Assembly: GCF_000367945.1 (NCBI RefSeq)
Contig: NZ_KB849179.1
Location: forward strand, 3,205,470 to 3,269,469
Direction: 5' to 3'
Length of the DNA stretch: 64,000 nt
Source: Acinetobacter proteolyticus
GTDB taxonomy: Bacteria; Pseudomonadota; Gammaproteobacteria; Pseudomonadales; Moraxellaceae
The position numbers and the translations under genes are program-made. Shown piece by piece: positions 1 to 8,722 of the stretch (within the stretch, counting starts at the first letter, position 1; each line of letters begins with the position of its first letter). The notes below the pieces were generated by a model, which saw only the letters and a program-made list of their open reading frames with translations, was not told the origin of the DNA and did no database searches.

Positions 1-1319
1 CGCTGGAACAATGGCCTGCGGATTTATCTCAAGTGACTTTAGTCAATACCTTACGCAAGGCACTGAATTTTGGTCAAGCCAAGGCCAAACTCAATTCTAC
101 AGATGCTTCACAACGTTTAGCTGCGGTCGATATTTTAGAAAATAATTTGGCTGAACTCGATGTGGCGATGGTGAAGCAGCTTTATCTGAATGAAAAAAAT
201 GATCAGGTCAAAGCACGTTTAGCACAGCTCAAAGCCCGTTTGGATTTTAATAGCCCTGATGCGTTCACCAAGCTTGAAGCCGTGAAAGTCTTGGCCGATT
301 CAAATCGTCCTGACGTATTCGCCTTGATCACTCAAACCTTAGAACAACCGCAAAGCAATCCTGCATTGAAGGCAGCGTTGTTGGATGCACACAATAAAAT
401 TAAAACCCGACTACAAATCAGTGAATGGTCAGGCCATGTCTTTTCAGGTCTGAGTACCGCCAGTATTTTACTGCTCGCAGCGCTTGGCTTAGCGATTACC
501 TATGGTCTGCTTGGGGTGATTAACATGGCACATGGTGAGCTGATTATGATCGGTGCCTATACCACCTATGTGATTCAAAGCTTTTTTAAAACCCATTTTG
601 CGGGATTGATGGATTGGTATCTATTGGCGGCAATTCCTGCGGCATTTCTGGTCAGTGCCTTGATGGGCATGTTGATTGAACGCACCGTGATTCGCCCGCT
701 CTATGGTCGTCAACTGGAGACTTTACTTGCCACCTTTGGGGTGAGCCTGATCCTGATGCAATTGGTGCGCATGGTGTTTGGTGCGCAAAATGTAGAGGTT
801 TCCAACGTAGCATGGTTGAGTGGCGGAATTGCGCTCACACCGAGCTTAATGTTGCCGTATAACCGTATCGCCATTATTGGCTTTACTGTTGCGGTGTTAT
901 TACTGTTGCTGTTTTTACTCAATAAAACCCGCTTTGGTTTATTTGTACGGGCGGTAACGCAAAACCGTCAAATGGCGCGTGCTGTCGGTATCCGTTCTGC
1001 ACGGATTGACATGATGGCTTTTGGTCTGGGTTCAGGCTTGGCGGGTTTGGCAGGCTGTGCCTTGGCACAGGTGGGTAATGTTGGACCAGACCTTGGACAA
1101 AACTACATTATTGATGCCTTCCTCGTTGTCGTGGTCGGTGGTGTCGGTCAAGTTTGGGGGGCGGTATTGGCGGCACTCGGATTGGGGATTAGCGGTACAG
1201 TTTTAGAGATTGGTTTAGGCGCAGTGCTCGCAAAAATTATTCTCTTGGTTCTTGTGATTTTGTTTATCCAAAAGCGTCCACAAGGTTTGTTTGCCATCAA
1301 AGGCCGTTTTGTGGAGTAA
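1..1319 (+). CDS. urtB: Urea ABC transporter permease UrtB (5' end outside window)
   Basis: One of two inner-membrane permease subunits of the urea importer UrtABCDE. The frame is open back to base 3 with no in-frame stop (residues LEQWPADLSQ precede a GTG at 33), so the true start lies upstream and this entry is partial. The first ~135 visible residues are soluble and helical, as in the N-terminal extension typical of UrtB. A branched-chain amino-acid-type permease domain (LivH family) follows, with about eight hydrophobic segments and the family stretch GLLGVINMAHGEL. It is followed after 4 bases by urtC, then urtD and urtE, as in other urt operons. The substrate-binding gene urtA would be expected just upstream. 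The UrtB extension separates it from generic LivH. Confidence 0.93.
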   Translation, partial: LEQWPADLSQVTLVNTLRKALNFGQAKAKLNSTDASQRLAAVDILENNLAELDVAMVKQLYLNEKNDQVKARLAQLKARLDFNSPDAFTKLEAVKVLADSNRPDVFALITQTLEQPQSNPALKAALLDAHNKIKTRLQISEWSGHVFSGLSTASILLLAALGLAITYGLLGVINMAHGELIMIGAYTTYVIQSFFKTHFAGLMDWYLLAAIPAAFLVSALMGMLIERTVIRPLYGRQLETLLATFGVSLILMQLVRMVFGAQNVEVSNVAWLSGGIALTPSLMLPYNRIAIIGFTVAVLLLLLFLLNKTRFGLFVRAVTQNRQMARAVGIRSARIDMMAFGLGSGLAGLAGCALAQVGNVGPDLGQNYIIDAFLVVVVGGVGQVWGAVLAALGLGISGTVLEIGLGAVLAKIILLVLVILFIQKRPQGLFAIKGRFVE

Positions 1320-1323
1320 GCCA

Positions 1324-2394
1324 ATGAAAATCACTTCTTTATTTGCTGACAAGCCCTATAGCGCGGTGGCGATTGCAGTTTGTTTCGGCGTGCTCTTATT
1401 GTTGCCATGGCTACACCTGTTGTCTCCTGACTCGGCATTTTACCTATCCGCTTACTGGATCACCTTGATTGGCAAGATCATGTGTTTGGCTTTGGTGGCT
1501 CTTGCACTGGATCTGGTCTGGGGCTATGCCGGGATTCTAAGCTTGGGACATGGTTTGTATTTTGCTTTGGGGGGATATGCCTTTGGCATGTACCTGATGC
1601 GTCAATCTGCAGGTGATGGTCTGCCTGATTTTATGCGCTTCCTGAGTTGGACCGAGTTACCTTGGTATTGGATCGGGACCGAGCATATTGCGTGGGCTTT
1701 AGCACTGGTGGTGCTGGTACCCGGTTTGATCGCATTTATCTTTGGCTTTTTTGCATTTCGCTCCAAAATCAAAGGCGTATATTTCTCGATTATTACTCAA
1801 GCCATGACCTTTGCCGCCGCATTACTGTTTTTCCGTAATGAAACAGGCTTTGGGGGCAATAATGGTTTTACAGGCTTTAAAACAATTTTGGGTTTTGATA
1901 TTACCTCTGCACCAATGCGCGCAACGCTGTGCTTTGTGACTGCGTTGATGTTGATGTTGTGCTTCCTTGGCCTACGTCAACTGATGAATCGTCCTTATGG
2001 GAGAGTATTGGGCGCGATTCGTGACAGTGAAAATCGTTTGCAATACCTCGGCTATCGTACGCTGTGGTACAAGTTATCCGCATGGGTATTGTCTGCAGTG
2101 ATTGCGGGCATTGCAGGGGCCCTGTATGTGCCGCAGGCAGGCATCATTAACCCAAGTGAAATGAACCCAGTCAATTCAATTGAAATGGCGGTGTGGGTGG
2201 CTGCGGGTGGACGTGGCACTTTGATTGGCCCGATTTTAGGGGCAGGTTTAATCAATGCAGTGAAAACCTATTTCACGGTGGCTGCGCCAGAAGCATGGTT
2301 ATTGATCTTGGGCGCGCTATTCATCGTGGTGACCTTGTTCTTACCAAAAGGTGTGATTGGTTTATTTGACCGTTTTAAAAAGGAGCGTGATTAA
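1324..2394 (+). CDS. urtC: Urea ABC transporter permease UrtC
   Basis: Second inner-membrane permease of the urea importer (LivM family, 356 residues). About nine hydrophobic segments are visible, with the LivM-like stretches GYAGILSLGHG and GALYVPQAGIINPSEM. An in-frame ATG at 1291 lies inside the end of urtB. The ATG at 1324 is preferred because GGAG sits about 8 bases upstream and the protein then begins MKITSLFADKPYS. It lies 4 bases after urtB and abuts urtD, so it is probably co-transcribed and translationally coupled. Confidence 0.93.
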   Translation: MKITSLFADKPYSAVAIAVCFGVLLLLPWLHLLSPDSAFYLSAYWITLIGKIMCLALVALALDLVWGYAGILSLGHGLYFALGGYAFGMYLMRQSAGDGLPDFMRFLSWTELPWYWIGTEHIAWALALVVLVPGLIAFIFGFFAFRSKIKGVYFSIITQAMTFAAALLFFRNETGFGGNNGFTGFKTILGFDITSAPMRATLCFVTALMLMLCFLGLRQLMNRPYGRVLGAIRDSENRLQYLGYRTLWYKLSAWVLSAVIAGIAGALYVPQAGIINPSEMNPVNSIEMAVWVAAGGRGTLIGPILGAGLINAVKTYFTVAAPEAWLLILGALFIVVTLFLPKGVIGLFDRFKKERD

Positions 2395-3222
2395 ATGAGT
2401 GATGTATTAATAGACTCAGCTCAACATGGCGGTCAACTGGGTGAGGGCTATGGTCGTGCCAAGCCGCAAGGTGCGGATTTTAGCCATGGCATTGCCTTAT
2501 ATCTGGAAAAAGTCAGTGTCTGGTTTGACTCATTTCGAGCCTTAAATGATTTGTCGTTGTACATTGCCGAGGGTGAATTACGCTGCATCATCGGGCCGAA
2601 TGGGGCGGGTAAAACCACCTTGATGGATGTGATTACAGGTAAAACCCGTCCAACCACAGGCACGGCATTTTTTGGACAAAACTATGATCTTGCCAAAATG
2701 AGTACCGAGCAAATTGCCGAAGCGGGTATCGGTCGAAAATTCCAAAAGCCAACGGTATTTGAAAATTTTACTGTCATGGAAAATCTACTATTGGCAGCAC
2801 CACGAGATAAACGGGTGAAGAAAAGCTTCTTTTCTCGTTTAGACCCAGAAGCGCAATTGGCTTTGGATGAAAGTCTGGAACAGATTCGTTTAAAGGAGTT
2901 TGTACACAAGCCAGCGGGGCTGCTCTCGCATGGACAAAAACAGTGGTTGGAAATCGGCATGTTGCTGATGCAACGGCCGAAGTTGATTTTATTGGATGAG
3001 CCTGTTGCAGGAATGACCGATGCTGAAACCGAGCGTACGGCTGAACTGTGTCTGGAACTGAAAAAAAATCACACCCTTGTGGTGGTGGAACATGATATGA
3101 GTTTTATTGACACCATCAGTGAAAAAGTCACGGTACTGGCGCAAGGGGCGATCTTGGCCGAGGGTACATTGGCAGAGGTTCAGGCCAATGAAGATGTGAT
3201 TGAAAAGTATTTAGGACGTTAG
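2395..3222 (+). CDS. urtD: Urea ABC transporter ATP-binding protein UrtD
   Basis: Cytoplasmic ATPase of the urea importer (LivG family, 275 residues). Walker A GPNGAGKT is at residues 67-74, the signature LSHGQKQ near residue 180, Walker B LILLDEP near 200, and an H-loop at VVEHDM. The first ~30 residues precede the ABC core, as is common in UrtD. It starts immediately after the urtC stop and is followed 9 bases later by urtE, so two different ATPases serve the UrtB/UrtC pair. The assignment to urea rather than branched-chain amino acids comes from the UrtB extension and gene order. Confidence 0.94.
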   Translation: MSDVLIDSAQHGGQLGEGYGRAKPQGADFSHGIALYLEKVSVWFDSFRALNDLSLYIAEGELRCIIGPNGAGKTTLMDVITGKTRPTTGTAFFGQNYDLAKMSTEQIAEAGIGRKFQKPTVFENFTVMENLLLAAPRDKRVKKSFFSRLDPEAQLALDESLEQIRLKEFVHKPAGLLSHGQKQWLEIGMLLMQRPKLILLDEPVAGMTDAETERTAELCLELKKNHTLVVVEHDMSFIDTISEKVTVLAQGAILAEGTLAEVQANEDVIEKYLGR

Positions 3223-3231
3223 GAGAGGCAC

Positions 3232-3930
3232 ATGTTAGAAGTGAAACAAATTAATCAGTTCTATGGTGGCAGTCATATTCTACGTGATGTGTCTTTTAAT
3301 GCGCCTGTGGGTGAATGCAGTGTGGTCTTAGGACGTAATGGTGTGGGCAAAACCACCTTATTGAAATGCTTGATGGGGATTCTGCCGATTAAGTCTGGAC
3401 AAATCCTGTTAGATGGCAAAGATATTGCCAAAATGTCCCCTGAGCAACGGGTGCGTGCGGGTTTGGCCTATGTGCCGCAAGGTCGTGATATCTTTTCGAC
3501 TTTAACGGTAGAAGAAAATATTTTAATTGGCATGGCTAAATTCTCAGGGGCCAAGACCCGTAAGGTGCCAAGCCATTTATATGAGATTTTCCCTGTGCTG
3601 GATGAAATGAAACACCGCCGTGGTGGTGATTTATCCGGTGGTCAGCAACAACAGCTTGCGATTGCTCGAGCGTTGGCTTCGGAGCCAAGTGTTTTGATTT
3701 TAGACGAACCCACCGAAGGGATTCAGCCCTCGATTATTAAGGATATTGGTCGGGTGATTCGTAAACTGGCTGATCAAGGCGAGATGGCGATTATTTTGGT
3801 GGAGCAGTTTTATGACTTTGCTGAAGAGTTGGCAGATGCGTATACCGTGATGGCGCGTGGGCAGGTGATTGCACAAGGGCGCGGAGAGGATATGCCTGAG
3901 AAGGGGATTCGGGAGCTGGTGGCGATTTAG
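3232..3930 (+). CDS. urtE: Urea ABC transporter ATP-binding protein UrtE
   Basis: Second cytoplasmic ATPase of the urea importer (LivF family, 232 residues). Walker A GRNGVGKT is at residues 34-41, the signature is LSGGQQQ, and Walker B is VLILDEPTEGIQPS. The start is an ATG with GGAGAGG just upstream (gttaggagaggcac). It is the last gene of the visible urtBCDE operon, and a hairpin follows about 60 bases after the stop. Confidence 0.94.
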   Translation: MLEVKQINQFYGGSHILRDVSFNAPVGECSVVLGRNGVGKTTLLKCLMGILPIKSGQILLDGKDIAKMSPEQRVRAGLAYVPQGRDIFSTLTVEENILIGMAKFSGAKTRKVPSHLYEIFPVLDEMKHRRGGDLSGGQQQQLAIARALASEPSVLILDEPTEGIQPSIIKDIGRVIRKLADQGEMAIILVEQFYDFAEELADAYTVMARGQVIAQGRGEDMPEKGIRELVAI

Positions 3931-3990
3931 TATTTCTTGGCGAACAGTTACTTTATCCTTGTTCTAAGGAATGTATCTTTATGATGGACC

Positions 3991-4014
3991 TTACTTTTGA
4001 GAGATCAAAAGTAA
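3991..4014 (+). terminator. Hairpin after urtE, possible terminator
   Basis: Perfect 10-bp arms (ttacttttga / tcaaaagtaa) flank a 4-base loop. The hairpin begins 61 bases after urtE and is followed by an A-rich stretch rather than a clean T-run, so it is a weak terminator candidate. It could instead be the left edge of the palindromic element that follows. Confidence 0.45.
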
Positions 4015-4026
4015 GTAAAAATCTTT

Positions 4027-4115
4027 TGTTCGACTGACGGGTCGTCCTGAGCAATTCCAAAGCATGGCTTTGGAATTAGCGCTAGGTAGTCGAACATGGC
4101 GACATCCATGTCGCC
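4027..4115. repeat. Compound intergenic palindrome
   Basis: Three inverted repeats are packed together. The outer arms are tgttcgact (4027-4035) and agtcgaaca (4088-4096). Inside them is a perfect 11-bp hairpin, aattccaaagc (4053-4063) and gctttggaatt (4067-4077), with loop atg and imperfect extension on both sides (cctgagc / gcgctagg). To the right is ggcgacat / atgtcgcc (4098-4105 / 4108-4115). It lies between convergent urtE and the gene on the minus strand. It resembles a REP/MITE-like extragenic repeat, but copy number is unknown. Confidence 0.6.
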
Positions 4116-4175
4116 TATCACGATAGTGAATGTTGGGAAAATGCAATTTAGAACATTAAATGGTTAGCACTCGAT

Positions 4176-4916
4176 TTATTTGTCTTCAACCTTATAAAAC
4201 GTACCGCCAGCATAGACATTATGTCCAAAGCCACATGAGGACTCGCCATTGTGCTGTTCAACCTCAATTTTTTGTCCAAGCTTTACATCATTGGCGAATT
4301 GAAGTTTGATTTGGCAATCTTCATAGCGATAGTTGGCTTGTTTTGACTTGATTGGCATGCTGGTTTCAAACTGTCCCATATTGGGTCCATAGATCAGGCC
4401 ACGTAGTCCAAAGTAATAACCATCAAAGGCAATCGCATATTTATTCTGTTTTTTGCTGACCTTGATGTAATCCCATTGCCCAAAACCATTGGCGCGGACA
4501 TAAGTCCCTTGTAGATCAGAGGATAGTTTTGGCTTGGGCAATTGTTTTAAGTTGTATTGACTGGTTTTCGAGTCTTTATCTCGAAGAAACCAGACTCTTG
4601 CCCATTGCGGTTTGTCCAGTTTGGCATAACTCAAGCCGACGTTGTTGTTGGCGATTTCAATGTCTCGGTCACTAACCTGAATGCCACTTTCGTCAGCATT
4701 GGCCTGACAGAAATGTGCCCATGCGGCTTGATCTTCAAATTGTTTGGCGGCTTTGAGATATTGCTTTTGATCGTAAAACTTTTTACCTGCTTGTGCATAT
4801 TGTTTTACTTTGGCACAGCCCTGTTGCAATTCTTGTTCAAAAGAAACTTCGGCAAAGCTCGCGCTTGAAGCGATTGCGATGGAAAGGCACAGACCGAGTT
4901 GAGATGTTTTAATCAT
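4176..4916 (-). CDS. Exported protein of unknown function
   Basis: 246 residues, no family recognised. It begins MIKTSQLGLCLSIAIASSASFAE, a typical cleavable signal peptide (cut expected after SFA), so it is probably periplasmic. The first part (KQYAQAGKKFYDQKQYLKAAKQF) resembles a short TPR-like helical unit. The rest is probably beta-rich, with Cys at several places (HFCQAN, YEDCQIK, SSCGFGH) that could pair. The frame extends back to a TTG at 4937. The ATG at 4916 is preferred because it puts the Lys directly before the hydrophobic core. It is transcribed alone and converges on urtE. Confidence 0.7.
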   Translation of the reverse strand: MIKTSQLGLCLSIAIASSASFAEVSFEQELQQGCAKVKQYAQAGKKFYDQKQYLKAAKQFEDQAAWAHFCQANADESGIQVSDRDIEIANNNVGLSYAKLDKPQWARVWFLRDKDSKTSQYNLKQLPKPKLSSDLQGTYVRANGFGQWDYIKVSKKQNKYAIAFDGYYFGLRGLIYGPNMGQFETSMPIKSKQANYRYEDCQIKLQFANDVKLGQKIEVEQHNGESSCGFGHNVYAGGTFYKVEDK

Positions 4917-4997
4917 TTTGGCTATTTTTGAAATCAAGTATTGCTTTCATTCTAAGCCACAATTCAGTCGTAAGACAGTAGGGTAAAAGTGAGCTTT

Positions 4998-5549
4998 TTA
5001 TTGAGATTCTGTGAGTTGCAGTTGCATCCAGACCAAATCTCGCCATGTGCCAAACTTTTGACCAACCTGTGGCATATAACCTGTTTGAATAAAGCCAAGC
5101 TGTTCATGTAGCACTATTGAACCCTTATTTTCACTATCAATCGCAGCCACCATGATATGCATGTTTTGTTGTTTGGCCAGATGAATCAGTTGTTGCATCA
5201 GCGCTTTACCCAGACCTTGGCGTGCGTAGCTTGGGTCAACAAAAACAGAATGCTCAATGCTTTGACGATAACCGCTGATGGTCCGAAAAGCAGTGTAATA
5301 GGCATAACCCGCGACTTGATGGCTATTTAGGTCTTCGACCACGATCATGGGAAATTGTTGTTGCTGCATGCCGTGAAAACGTTGCTGGTAATTGTCGAGC
5401 GAAACAGCTTGATCATTCCAATTCGCCGTGCCATTCAGAATTTCAGCATTATAGATCGCGAGGATGTGTTCTAGGTCGTCGGTCGTGGCAAAACGCATGT
5501 GGAAATGTGTGGCTAAGGCAGAATCAGCAAGTGCAATATTTACAGACAT
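4998..5549 (-). CDS. GNAT-family N-acetyltransferase (phosphinothricin/methionine-sulfone type)
   Basis: 183 residues with a single GNAT domain starting near residue 18 (MRFATTDDLEHILAIYN). Visible motifs are SVFVDPSYARQGLGKALM (beta4 and the acetyl-CoA pyrophosphate loop, R/QxxGxG/A type) and SIVLHEQLGFIQTG. The arrangement, with AEILNGTANW near the N-terminus, matches the Pat/MddA/YncA group, which acetylates phosphinothricin-like or methionine sulfone/sulfoximine substrates. The exact substrate cannot be read from sequence. An internal ATG at 5498 just before the domain is an alternative start. It is a single gene. Confidence 0.82.
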   Translation of the reverse strand: MSVNIALADSALATHFHMRFATTDDLEHILAIYNAEILNGTANWNDQAVSLDNYQQRFHGMQQQQFPMIVVEDLNSHQVAGYAYYTAFRTISGYRQSIEHSVFVDPSYARQGLGKALMQQLIHLAKQQNMHIMVAAIDSENKGSIVLHEQLGFIQTGYMPQVGQKFGTWRDLVWMQLQLTESQ

Positions 5550-5640
5550 GGACGAAGGTCATCAAATTGGACAAAATAAATAGATATGATGCTGATCGGA
5601 CAAAAGATCAACTCGCATTTATATTCTGTGATGCAAACAA

Positions 5641-5669
5641 AAACAGCAAGGAAATCCTTGCTGTTTTTT
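5641..5669 (-). terminator. Rho-independent terminator
   Basis: Perfect 12-bp arms (aaacagcaagga / tccttgctgttt) with a 2-base loop, flanked by A/T runs on both sides. It lies 16 bases beyond the stop of the OmpK-like gene on the minus strand and would end that transcript before the GNAT gene. Confidence 0.8.
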
Positions 5670-5684
5670 AACATTCTAATCAGA

Positions 5685-6410
5685 TTAGAAATGGTATTTG
5701 ATCAAAGCGCTGACGTTGTTTTCGTCACGATTTTTCATACCAAATTTGTTATTCCAAACAGAATGCTCAACACCTAAATAGAGGCGAGTGTCTGGTGAAA
5801 TGTGTTTACCCAAGTTCCACTTGTATTGTGTGGTCCAGTTCAGTTCACTGGCGTGATCTTTTTCACCTGTTGACCAGTCAAGGAAACCATCCACCAAGAA
5901 ATCTTCGTTTGATACTTTAAATGGCAAAGCATAAGCAATGGTCATTTGGTAGTCATCAGCGGTATTTTCGTTGTTAGCACGGTAGAAGTTTACATTCGCA
6001 TATTGGAAATATGGAATAGCAAGATCAAAACCGACACCATACAAGAAGTTATCAAAGCTAGAAAAGTCATCATTGTTGCTTTCCCAAGTGGTTGAGATCA
6101 GCACATCTTTGATTGGACCAAACGCAAGTTTTTGACCTGAAATTTCTCCTAAGCTTAAACGTGGAGAAAGCTCGAAATAAGTGCTTTTGTGGTCATCGCT
6201 GCCACGCATGCGGTCCATAAAGAAGAATACATCGGCATATTTTACTTTCGCCGCATATTCAACGGTGATGGTTGTTTGCTTTTCATCAACAACTTCGTAG
6301 TTTTCACCGTACAAACCGGTCAAGCTGAAATCTTGCCAAATCGGCTTCGCTTGAGTGAAAGCTGCTGTAGATACCAATAAACATGTTGCTGCAAGTTGCT
6401 TCAATTGCAT
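5685..6410 (-). CDS. OmpK/Tsx-family outer-membrane protein
   Basis: 241 residues with an N-terminal signal peptide (MQLKQLAATCLLVSTAAFTQA). Alternating aromatic/polar strands follow (FQYANVNFYRANN, DGFLDWSTG, WNLGKHISPDTRLYLGVEH), and the protein ends in SALIKYHF, with the terminal Phe of an outer-membrane barrel. The layout fits the nucleoside-specific channel (Tsx) / OmpK family, a 12-strand barrel. A GGGGAG stretch lies about 10 bases ahead of the ATG. It forms a single-gene unit with its own terminator. The substrate is not evident. Confidence 0.8.
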   Translation of the reverse strand: MQLKQLAATCLLVSTAAFTQAKPIWQDFSLTGLYGENYEVVDEKQTTITVEYAAKVKYADVFFFMDRMRGSDDHKSTYFELSPRLSLGEISGQKLAFGPIKDVLISTTWESNNDDFSSFDNFLYGVGFDLAIPYFQYANVNFYRANNENTADDYQMTIAYALPFKVSNEDFLVDGFLDWSTGEKDHASELNWTTQYKWNLGKHISPDTRLYLGVEHSVWNNKFGMKNRDENNVSALIKYHF

Positions 6411-6780
6411 TTAAAAAATCTCCCCCCAAAAGGCGTGTAAAGGATACAAGGTATTAAGCAAAAATAAAGCCAAATTTGACCAAATGAACAAAAGAATTGT
6501 ATATGCTAGAACCCACCTAAAAGGGTGTTAAAGTCAGCCATCTTTTTGTTGAAGATTTCATCAAAATGTCAAAAATCAGCTTGCATATTTCAAAGGAAAG
6601 TCAGATATTGGAACTATAGAAGATCTTCTTACATACTGAAAAGCAACAGATGCAAAGCGAGGAGACAACAGGTATTTACATAATCAGAATATACAACTGC
6701 ACTGAATGATTGCATGCTCAAAGTGTGCCAGATAAGAAAGTTTTGTAGCACCGTCTCACAGATAAGAGAGGAAGATATTT
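6411..6780. other. Intergenic region, no gene seen (370 bp)
   Basis: Divergent promoter space between the OmpK-like gene (minus) and the HPF-like gene (plus). It is AT-rich, with no convincing small gene or RNA structure. The region should hold both promoters; none stands out enough to call. Two purine-rich tracts just before 6781 (gataagagaggaagatatt) include the ribosome-binding site of the next gene. Confidence 0.6.
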
Positions 6781-7155
6781 ATGAATATTGAAATCCGTAC
6801 AGATAAAAACATTCAAGGTAGTGAACGCTTAATCAGTTATGTTCGTGCAGAACTTACACAAGAATTTCAACGTTATAGCGAGCGTATTACACATTTTTCG
6901 GTTCATATTAGTGATGAGAACGGGGATAAAACGGGCGATCATGACAAACGTTGTATGATTGAGGCTCGTCCAGCAGGAATGAAACCTGTCGCAGTGACAC
7001 ACAAAGCAGCAAATATTGATAACTCGATTCATGGTGCAATTGATAAACTGAAACGTAGTTTGGAGCATCTGTATGAGAAAAAAGAACACCATCGTGGTGG
7101 CTTACCAGAATATGTTGATGTAGATGACGATGTAAAAGTGGATGATGAAGCGTAA
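6781..7155 (+). CDS. HPF/RaiA-family ribosome-associated protein
   Basis: 124 residues. The fold pattern is that of the short ribosome hibernation factor family (beta-alpha-beta-beta-beta-alpha): a first strand NIEIRTDKNI, then ERLISYVRAEL, ITHFSVHISDENG, KRCMIEARPAGM, PVAVTHKAANIDNSIHGAIDKLKRSLEHLYEKK. The C-terminus is a short acidic tail (VDVDDDVKVDDE). It lacks the long C-terminal dimerisation domain. Members bind the 30S subunit and protect or silence ribosomes under stress, but this divergent group is less studied. The start has a strong GAGAGGAAG upstream. It is a single gene with a strong terminator. Confidence 0.8.
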   Translation: MNIEIRTDKNIQGSERLISYVRAELTQEFQRYSERITHFSVHISDENGDKTGDHDKRCMIEARPAGMKPVAVTHKAANIDNSIHGAIDKLKRSLEHLYEKKEHHRGGLPEYVDVDDDVKVDDEA

Positions 7156-7162
7156 AAATCGA

Positions 7163-7200
7163 CGCATAAAAAAAGCCCTGTTTGGGGCTTTTTTTATGCG
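7163..7200 (+). terminator. Rho-independent terminator
   Basis: Perfect 16-bp arms (cgcataaaaaaagccc / gggctttttttatgcg) with a 6-base loop, beginning 7 bases after the HPF-like gene. Confidence 0.9.
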
Positions 7201-7298
7201 TGTATCAAATTTATACATGATTTTTTAGATGCTTTTATAAAATCCTGTCAGGATATTCGGCATAATAGACCCATTAAAAAATATTGTGAGAATTGGTC

Positions 7299-7844
7299 AT
7301 GTTAAATAAGCAACAGCAGGCCTTGGTGCAAGCCATACAACAACTCGATTTTGGCCAAGTGCAAACTTTACTTGCTGAAGGACTCGACCCGAATTTTATT
7401 GATCCTGAACAAGGCCCGCCAGTTTCTTTGATTTGTGATGGTTTATTCGCGTGGTGGGAACAAATCTGCGAAGCTTATGAAGCGGGTAAACCGTTGAGCG
7501 AAGAACAAAAGCAACAACAACTTAAAGTCTATCTTGATATTTTAGACGCGCTTATTCAAGCCAAAGCCAATTTACATTTATGGGATGCAGAAGAATTCTA
7601 CGGCCCGCTTTGGGATGCGGCAAGTTCTGCCTGTGTGCCTGTAGTACAACGTTTACTTGATGAAAAAGTAGATCCGAATACCCGTGACGAAGAAGGGCTC
7701 ACCATTTTATCTTCGATCAGCCAGTTATTCTTTGATTGTGAATTTGATGAGATTGATTGGTCAGAATCATTGCCAGAAGAGCGAGCAACACTGGAATTGC
7801 TACGTCAGCATGGCGCAAAAATGTCAAAAGAGCTCAGCGCATAA
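7299..7844 (+). CDS. Ankyrin-repeat-like protein
   Basis: 181 residues, cytoplasmic, no signal peptide. It shows ankyrin-type units: ALVQAIQQLDFGQVQTLLAEGLDPNFID near the N-terminus and GPLWDAASSACVPVVQRLLDEKVDPNTRDEEGLTIL near residue 110. Between them is a longer helical stretch. Such proteins usually mediate protein-protein contacts; no partner can be inferred. A TTG two codons upstream (7293) is also in frame; the ATG at 7299 with GTGAG upstream is preferred. The next gene follows after 32 bases, so the two may share a transcript. Confidence 0.7.
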   Translation: MLNKQQQALVQAIQQLDFGQVQTLLAEGLDPNFIDPEQGPPVSLICDGLFAWWEQICEAYEAGKPLSEEQKQQQLKVYLDILDALIQAKANLHLWDAEEFYGPLWDAASSACVPVVQRLLDEKVDPNTRDEEGLTILSSISQLFFDCEFDEIDWSESLPEERATLELLRQHGAKMSKELSA

Positions 7845-7876
7845 GCCAAGCCATTAGAAATAGAATGAGGAATAGA

Positions 7877-8644
7877 ATGAAAACATTGCAAACATTGAGC
7901 TTCATTGCCGCATCAATAATGACAAGTACCGCTTTTGCGGCTGACTTTTCTTTTGATCGCCCAGGTTCAGGTATCGGCACAGGGATTACTCCTGTAGGAC
8001 AGTTGGCATGGGAACAAAGTCTACCCAGTGTCAGCTATCAAGAAGGCAAGGTCGATGGTATCAAAGACAAGACTTTAACCCTAAACGGTGACATGTTATT
8101 ACGTACCGGTCTGGCGGATGGCTTGGAATTGCAATTGGGCTGGCAAGGTCCAGTGTGGCAGCAATACAAACGTGCAGGCAGCAAAAAAGAGACCAATGGT
8201 CTGGGCGATGTCAGCATTGGTTTGAAAAAAGCCATTGATCTAAAAGATGATCGTTTATCCATGGCCTTGTTGGCAGAAGCCATTATTGCAACGGGCAATG
8301 ATGAATTCACCAATCATGACGATATCTATAGCCTCACTTCAGCTGTCGCGTATGAGTTTAGTGATCTGATCGGTACTTCGATCACCATGCGTTATGAAGC
8401 ACAAAACAGTGATTGGGCCGTGACTGCGATTCCAACCATTGACTATAAAATTGCCGGTAAATTATCGGGTTATTCAGAGTTTGTTTACCGTAAAGCCGAA
8501 AGTCAAGATTATGAATATGGTCTAGGTACAGGTCTGATTTATGCTTTGAATAATCGCACGCAATTGGATGCCAGCATTGGTGTTGACCTCAATGGCGATC
8601 AAAAAAGTTATAACGGTGGCTTCGGCGTATCGGTTTTATTCTAA
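7877..8644 (+). CDS. Outer-membrane beta-barrel protein (MetA-pathway/transporter-like)
   Basis: 255 residues with a signal peptide ending STAFAA, then repeated amphipathic strands and a terminal Phe (GGFGVSVLF), the mark of an outer-membrane barrel. Phrases such as FDRPGSGIGTGITPVGQLAWEQSLPS and DGLELQLGWQGPVW match the uncharacterised 'putative MetA-pathway of phenol degradation' / transporter-barrel family. The reading frame runs far upstream inside the preceding gene. The ATG at 7877 is preferred because it is followed directly by the signal peptide and preceded by TGAGGA. Substrate unknown. Confidence 0.72.
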   Translation: MKTLQTLSFIAASIMTSTAFAADFSFDRPGSGIGTGITPVGQLAWEQSLPSVSYQEGKVDGIKDKTLTLNGDMLLRTGLADGLELQLGWQGPVWQQYKRAGSKKETNGLGDVSIGLKKAIDLKDDRLSMALLAEAIIATGNDEFTNHDDIYSLTSAVAYEFSDLIGTSITMRYEAQNSDWAVTAIPTIDYKIAGKLSGYSEFVYRKAESQDYEYGLGTGLIYALNNRTQLDASIGVDLNGDQKSYNGGFGVSVLF

Positions 8645-8722
8645 GAACAATCCGCCTGAATGCTCTTAAACTCACTTCTAATATGAATGGGAGAGCTTTG
8701 GGCTGGTCGTAGTGAGAGAATC

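Noticed and set aside
4557..4868. 103-residue plus-strand frame
   Set aside because: Antisense to the exported protein gene at 4176-4916, which has a signal peptide.
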